Assembly: GCF_001182895.1 (NCBI RefSeq)
Contig: NZ_LFQR01000027.1
Location: 1-59,510, forward strand
DNA from: Frateuria defendens
GTDB lineage: Bacteria; Pseudomonadota; Gammaproteobacteria; Xanthomonadales; Rhodanobacteraceae
Reading direction: 5' to 3'
Length of the DNA: 59,510 nucleotides
Shown here piece after piece: positions 55,256 through 59,510 of this stretch; the stretch's first letter is position 1; each line of letters opens with the position of its first letter. The translations under genes were made by a program, and so were the position numbers. Under the pieces are notes generated by a model. It worked only from the letters and a program-made list of their open reading frames with translations. It was not told the DNA's origin and did no database searches.

Positions 55256-57088
55256 ATGCCAGATCGCCATGCACGGCTGCTGCCAGGCAGCCTCGATGCC
55301 AAGCGCCTGCTGCGCTGGCGCGTGCTCGGCCTGTCGCTGGCGGTGGTCACCATCGTGCTGCTGCCCTACCTGGTCAGCCGCGCCAGCGTCGACGACACGC
55401 TGAAGGCCAACACGCTGGTGAGCCGCTCGGCGCAGGTGATCGCGGTCACCTTCCGCCTCGCCTACGAGGTGCGCGACAGCGAGGCGGCGATCTACCGCCT
55501 GATCGGCGGCGACCAGACCGACGCCGTACGCCAGCGCGCCGACGCGGCGGCGGCCGACGCGCCCGCGCTGCTCGACTCCCTGCGCGGCATGACCCAGGAC
55601 AACCCCGCCCAGCAGTCGGCCATCAACGCGCTGGCGGCGTCCGCCAACGGGCGCCTCGCGCTGATGCAGCAATCGCTGCTGCGCTATCGCCAGGGCGACC
55701 TGGGCGGCGCCTCCGCGGCGCTGCGCGACGCCGGCGTCATGTACGAGATGAAGTCGCTGATCGACGCCATCGTGGACCGCGAGCGCGTGCTGCTCGACCA
55801 GCGCCTGGCGCACGCCAAGCGCAGCACGCTCAACAACGACCTGGTGCTGGTGATCGCCGCGGTGGCGCAGGTGCTGCTGCTGGGCATCATGGTGCTGGTG
55901 TCGGAGCGGCAGATCGGCCAGCGCCTGCGCGCGGAGGCGCGCGAGGGCGAGGCCGTGCAGCGCGCGCTGCTGATCCTGCAGGCGGTGCGCGAGCCGATCG
56001 CGCTGCTCGACGACAAGCTCTCGGTGCTGGTGGTGAACGCCGCCTTCAGCGAGCTGTACGGCCTGCCGCGCGAGCAGCGCCAGTTGCAGCCGCTGGCCGA
56101 GGTGGGCGATGGCGCATGGAGCGACAGCAGCCTGCTGCAGCGCCTCAAGGACGTGCTGCTGCGCGACCGCGAGCTGTGGGACTACGAACTCACCCAGCGC
56201 ACCGTGGACGGCGTCGATCGCCGCGTGATGATCAACGCCCGCCGCCTGCACCAGCACGACAGCGACGCGCCGGTGCTGCTGCTCACCGTCAGCGACGTCA
56301 CCGCGCGCGCGCTGGTGGAGCAGCAGGTGAAGGAGCTCAACCGCCAGCTCGAAGGCAAGGTGGCGCAGGTGTCGGACGTCAACCGCGAGCTGGAGGCCTT
56401 CAGCTATTCCGTCTCCCACGACCTGCGCGCGCCGCTGCGCCACATCGCCGGCTTCGCCGGCAAGCTGGAGCGCCACCTGGGCGAGCGGGCCGACGAGCCC
56501 GCCCGGCATTACCTGGAGGTGATCCGCAGCGCTTCCCAGCGCATGTCGCAGCTGATCGAGGATCTGCTGGTGTTCTCGCGGCTGGGCCGCGGCGCGCTCA
56601 AGCTGCAGGCGGTGGACATGCAGTCGCTGGTGGAGGAGGCGCGCGCCATCGCCGAGTCGGAGGCCGTGGACCGGCGCATCGGCTGGACGGTGGCCGCGCT
56701 GCCGATCGTGGTGGGCGACGAGAACATGCTGCGCATGGTGTGGCAGAACCTGATCGGCAACGCGGTGAAGTACACCGCGCAGCGCGAGGTCGCGCGCATC
56801 GCGGTCGAGGTGCGGCGCGGCGGCGACGGCAGCTATGAATTCGCCGTGGCCGACAACGGCGTCGGCTTCGACATGGCCTATGCCGACAAGCTGTTCGGCG
56901 TGTTCCAGCGCCTGCACAAGCCCAGCGAGTTTCCCGGCAACGGCATCGGCCTCGCCAACGTGCGCCGCATCGTGGCGCGCCACGGCGGCAGTGTCTGGGC
57001 CGAGGGCGAGCCGGACCAGGGCGCCGTCTTCCACTTCTCCCTGCCGGCCGCCGAGCCGGCGGACACCACCCACGGGAACTCCCCATGA
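55256..57088 (+). CDS. Membrane sensor histidine kinase (CHASE3-PAS-HisKA-HATPase)
   Basis: 610 residues. Membrane helices at about 22-40 and 194-216 enclose a CHASE3-like helical sensor. A PAS domain (about 237-355) precedes HisKA with His388 in S-Y-S-V-S-H-D-L-R-A-P-L and an HATPase (N-L-I-G-N-A-V-K-Y-T, N-G-V-G-F-D, N-G-I-G-L-A). The H-D-L-R-A-P-L-R-H box is that of bacteriophytochrome-type kinases, which usually pair with a stand-alone receiver. GAGGAAGG sets start 55256. Overlaps the receiver gene by ATGA. Confidence 0.92.
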   Translation: MPDRHARLLPGSLDAKRLLRWRVLGLSLAVVTIVLLPYLVSRASVDDTLKANTLVSRSAQVIAVTFRLAYEVRDSEAAIYRLIGGDQTDAVRQRADAAAADAPALLDSLRGMTQDNPAQQSAINALAASANGRLALMQQSLLRYRQGDLGGASAALRDAGVMYEMKSLIDAIVDRERVLLDQRLAHAKRSTLNNDLVLVIAAVAQVLLLGIMVLVSERQIGQRLRAEAREGEAVQRALLILQAVREPIALLDDKLSVLVVNAAFSELYGLPREQRQLQPLAEVGDGAWSDSSLLQRLKDVLLRDRELWDYELTQRTVDGVDRRVMINARRLHQHDSDAPVLLLTVSDVTARALVEQQVKELNRQLEGKVAQVSDVNRELEAFSYSVSHDLRAPLRHIAGFAGKLERHLGERADEPARHYLEVIRSASQRMSQLIEDLLVFSRLGRGALKLQAVDMQSLVEEARAIAESEAVDRRIGWTVAALPIVVGDENMLRMVWQNLIGNAVKYTAQREVARIAVEVRRGGDGSYEFAVADNGVGFDMAYADKLFGVFQRLHKPSEFPGNGIGLANVRRIVARHGGSVWAEGEPDQGAVFHFSLPAAEPADTTHGNSP

Positions 57089-57531
57089 GCGCACGCGACC
57101 TCCGCCCCATCCTGCTGGTCGAAGACAGCGCCGCCGACGCCGAGATGGCGATGGACGCCCTGCGCGAGGCCAAGCTCGCCAACCCGGTCGTGCACGTGGA
57201 GGACGGCGTGGACTGCCTCGACTACCTCCAGGCGCAGGGCGCCTGGGCCGGGCGCGAGCTGGTCGACCCGGTGGTGGTGCTGCTGGACATCAAGATGCCG
57301 CGCATGAACGGCCTGGACGTGCTCACCCACATGCGCGCGGACGAGCGGCTACGGCGGGTGCCGGTGGTGATACTGTCTTCTTCTCGGGAGGAGAGCGATC
57401 TGGCCCGCAGCTGGGACCTCGGCGTGAACGCCTACGTGATCAAGCCGGTGGACGTCGACCAGTTCTTCGATGCGGTGCGGATGCTCGGGCAGTTCTGGGC
57501 GGTGCTCAACCAGTCGCCCGAACAGGAATGA
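57085..57531 (+). CDS. Stand-alone response-regulator receiver (Rcp1 type)
   Basis: 148 residues, one receiver domain and no output. L-V-E-D-S (11-15), phospho-Asp68 in L-L-D-I-K-M-P-R-M-N-G, S-S-S-R-E-E and K-P-V-D. The Q-G-A-W-A-G insert before beta-3 is typical of Rcp1-like partners of phytochrome-type kinases. Coupled to the kinase by ATGA; likely passes phosphate on, perhaps via the next protein. Confidence 0.93.
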   Translation: MSARDLRPILLVEDSAADAEMAMDALREAKLANPVVHVEDGVDCLDYLQAQGAWAGRELVDPVVVLLDIKMPRMNGLDVLTHMRADERLRRVPVVILSSSREESDLARSWDLGVNAYVIKPVDVDQFFDAVRMLGQFWAVLNQSPEQE

Positions 57532-57598
57532 GGCACGGAGGACCGGGACGGGGAGTCCCGCGGCGGCGGGACATCGGATGAGGGAGGCGAGCTCAGCC

Positions 57599-59182
57599 AT
57601 GCCGAACAACCAGGACTTGCCGGTCGCCGTCCGCGTCCTGCTGGTCGAGGACGACGAGTTCGACGCCGAATTGGTGCTGGCCGAGCTTGCCGACGGGCTC
57701 GCCTTCGAGTCGCGGGTGGTCGACGACGAGGTCGGCTACCTGCACGAGCTGGAGTCGTTCGCGCCCCACATCGTGCTGTCCGACTTCGGCCTGCCCGGGT
57801 TTTCCGGCCTGCGCGCGCTCGAGCTGCTGCGCCAGCGCGACCAGGCCATGCCCTTCATCTTCGTCTCCGGCACGCTGGGTGAGGAGGCGGCGGTGGAGGC
57901 GCTGCGCCACGGCGCCACCGACTACATCCTCAAGCAGAACCCGGCGCGGCTGACCAGCGCGGTGCGCCGCGCGCTGGCCGAAGCGGAGGTGGAGCGGGCG
58001 CGCCGCCACGCCGAGGACGAGATGATCCGCGTGCAGCGCTTCGAGAGCCTGGCGATGCTCGCCGGCGGCCTCAGCCATGACCTGCGCAACCTGTTGCAGC
58101 CTCTGCTGCTGGCCGGCGACAGCCTGCTCGATTACCAGGACGACCCGCGCCTGGCGCGCCTGGGCCAGCTGGTGCGCGACTGCGGCCGGCGGGGCCTGCA
58201 GATGGTGCAGTCGATGCTGTCCTTCGCGCGCGGCGCCCAGCGGGCCGAGCAGGTGCGCCTGGGCGGGCTGTTCGATGCGCTGCGCCTGCTGATGCAGGGC
58301 AGCGTGCCACGCTCGATCCAGCTGGAGCTGGACGCCGGCGATCCCGAGCTGGCCTTCGAGGGCAACCACACCGAGCTGCAGCAATGCCTGCTCAACCTGT
58401 GCCTCAACGCCATCCAGGCCATGCCGGGGGGCGGCCGGCTGCGGGTGGAGGCGCGCCCGGTCGTGCTGTCGGACGACGGGTTCTTCCTGCCCGGCGAAAA
58501 CCGGCATGGCAGCCGCTACCTCTGCCTCACCGTGGCCGACACCGGCGTCGGCATGCCGCCGGAAACCATGCACCGGCTGTTCGAGCCCTTCTTCACCACC
58601 AAGGAGGGCGGCACCGGGCTGGGCCTGCTCTCCTGCAAGCGCATCGTCACCGCCCACGGCGGCGTGATGCGGGTGGAGAGCAAGCCGGGCGCGGGCACCT
58701 GCTTCAAGCTCTACCTGCCGCTGGAGAAACCGGCGGCCGAGCCGGAAGAAGAACCCGAAAGCCTGCTCGGCGAGGCCGAGCGCGTGCTGGTGGTGGTGGA
58801 GGAGGCCGGTCAGCTGTCGCTGCTGGTCGACATCCTGGACAGCTACGGCTACCAGCCGCACGCCAGCCTGAGCGGCACCGCGGCGCTGCAATGGATCGAG
58901 GCGCAGGGTCTGCCCGACCTGGTGGTGCTCGACGCGGACATGAACCTCTTCACCGGCGTGCGCACCCTGGCCGCCCTGGTCGAGCATGGCTACCGGGGCG
59001 CGGCGCTGCTGCTGGCGCGGCCGGACGCGCCGCCGAACCTGGACGAGCTGCCCGCGCTCGAGCGCATCGACGTGGTGGAGAAGCCGGTCACCGCGCGGGA
59101 GCTGCTGCGCGCGGTGCGGCAGGCGCTGGCCAGCTGCGCGGCGGAAGGCGTGGATGCGAGGGCGGGCGAGCGGGCGGGGTAG
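57599..59182 (+). CDS. Soluble receiver-kinase-receiver hybrid
   Basis: 527 residues, no membrane segment. N-terminal receiver (Asp62 in L-S-D-F-G-L-P-G-F-S-G, intact acidic pair E-D-D). HisKA with His160 in L-S-H-D-L-R-N-L-L-Q, HATPase (L-N-L-C-L-N-A-I-Q-A-M, D-T-G-V-G-M, G-T-G-L-G-L). The C-terminal receiver is degenerate: V-V-V-E-E replaces the DD pair and the Thr/Ser switch residue is Ala, though the Asp (L-D-A-D-M-N) and Lys (E-K-P-V) remain. Follows the receiver gene by 67 bp; an alternative start is 57578. Confidence 0.9.
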   Translation: MPNNQDLPVAVRVLLVEDDEFDAELVLAELADGLAFESRVVDDEVGYLHELESFAPHIVLSDFGLPGFSGLRALELLRQRDQAMPFIFVSGTLGEEAAVEALRHGATDYILKQNPARLTSAVRRALAEAEVERARRHAEDEMIRVQRFESLAMLAGGLSHDLRNLLQPLLLAGDSLLDYQDDPRLARLGQLVRDCGRRGLQMVQSMLSFARGAQRAEQVRLGGLFDALRLLMQGSVPRSIQLELDAGDPELAFEGNHTELQQCLLNLCLNAIQAMPGGGRLRVEARPVVLSDDGFFLPGENRHGSRYLCLTVADTGVGMPPETMHRLFEPFFTTKEGGTGLGLLSCKRIVTAHGGVMRVESKPGAGTCFKLYLPLEKPAAEPEEEPESLLGEAERVLVVVEEAGQLSLLVDILDSYGYQPHASLSGTAALQWIEAQGLPDLVVLDADMNLFTGVRTLAALVEHGYRGAALLLARPDAPPNLDELPALERIDVVEKPVTARELLRAVRQALASCAAEGVDARAGERAG

Positions 59183-59251
59183 CGCCTGTCGCGTCCGCCC
59201 GGCGTTTCCGGCACCCGCATCGAGGCCGGCGGGCGCGCGGCGGTGGGCCGT

Positions 59252-59510
59252 TCAGTCGATGCCGAGCTTCTTCAGCTTGTAGCGCAGCGCGCGAAAGGTG
59301 ATGCCGAGCTTCCGCGCGGCGGCGGTCTTGTTGTAGCGCGACTCTTCCAGCGCCTTCATGATTGCGCTGCGCTCGAGGTTGCTGATGTAGTCGTCCAGCG
59401 GCACGCCGCTGCCCGGCGCGGCGGCGGGCGACGAGGCGCCGTAGGTCGGCGCGGGCGCGGCCGGCGGCGCGTAGCCCGGCGGCGGGGCCGGCTGCCGCAG
59501 CGCGCGCTGC
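59252..59510 (-). CDS. pilR: PilR-like sigma-54 response regulator, C-terminal part (cut by window edge)
   Basis: 86 codons ending at 59252. A Pro/Ala-rich linker is followed by a Fis-type helix-turn-helix: L-E-R-S-A-I-M-K-A-L-E-E-S-R-Y-N-K-T, then A-A-A-R-K-L-G-I-T-F-R-A-L-R-Y-K-L. The R-Y-N-K-T...R-A-L-R-Y form matches PilR, activator of pilin transcription. The receiver and AAA+ parts lie outside the window, so naming rests on the HTH alone. Confidence 0.8.
   Translation of the reverse strand, partial: QRALRQPAPPPGYAPPAAPAPTYGASSPAAAPGSGVPLDDYISNLERSAIMKALEESRYNKTAAARKLGITFRALRYKLKKLGID

Overview
The window is high-GC, gene-dense chromosomal DNA from a gammaproteobacterium. The gene order points to the Xanthomonadales, most likely Rhodanobacteraceae (Rhodanobacter, Dyella or Frateuria type). 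Three things support this: a mraZ-to-lpxC division cluster that lacks murD between mraY and ftsW; a lptD-surA-pdxA-rsmA-apaG-apaH block; and two families of short palindromic repeats typical of this order. The placement is inferred from gene content and order; no database was searched.

Layout. 1-470: right end of an IS3-family element followed by a frameshifted relic of an integron-type integrase. 514-4530: nucleoside transporter, LysE-type exporter, a small OB-fold periplasmic protein, and a GTG-started DAHP synthase preceded by an aromatic-rich leader peptide and an intrinsic terminator (a transcription attenuator). 4605-8190: yraN, an LpoA-type lipoprotein, rsmI, and the RNase P RNA. 8416-25832: the division and cell-wall (dcw) cluster mraZ-rsmH-ftsL-ftsI-murE-murF-mraY-ftsW-murG-murC-ddlB-ftsQ-ftsA-ftsZ-lpxC. 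Most genes overlap by ATGA, but the row is interrupted by palindromic insertions. 25976-30298: a DUF721 (DciA-like) protein, an M23 peptidase and secA. 30410-37504 (minus strand): apaH, apaG, rsmA, pdxA, surA and lptD, which together cover outer-membrane biogenesis, rRNA methylation and vitamin B6. 37605-43621: msrB, a histone-deacetylase-like hydrolase, a PduO-type cobalamin adenosyltransferase, an unknown membrane protein, two ubiquinone-type flavin hydroxylases and a dienelactone hydrolase. 43653-49801: a large periplasmic-sensor diguanylate cyclase, a polyprenyl diphosphate synthase, a DedA-rhodanese fusion and ssb.

50135-55132 is the most accessory part. It holds a secreted single-CxxCH protein paired with a cytochrome-like protein that has lost its heme motif, a 950-bp stretch without a confident gene, a Met/His-rich CusF-like protein, and a divergent DmeR/DmeF nickel-cobalt efflux pair with a C-rich palindromic operator. 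55256-59182 is a three-gene phosphorelay (membrane CHASE3-PAS kinase, stand-alone receiver, soluble receiver-kinase-receiver hybrid). The window ends inside a PilR-like sigma-54 regulator on the minus strand.

The most interesting items are: the DAHP synthase attenuator, whose leader peptide stacks Tyr, Trp and Phe codons and which may be made from a leaderless mRNA; a roughly 268-bp nested palindromic element between mraZ and rsmH that supplies the rsmH start codon; GGGAATCGGGAAT-type palindromes that are translated as parts of MurG and Ddl; and the heme/heme-less cytochrome pair.
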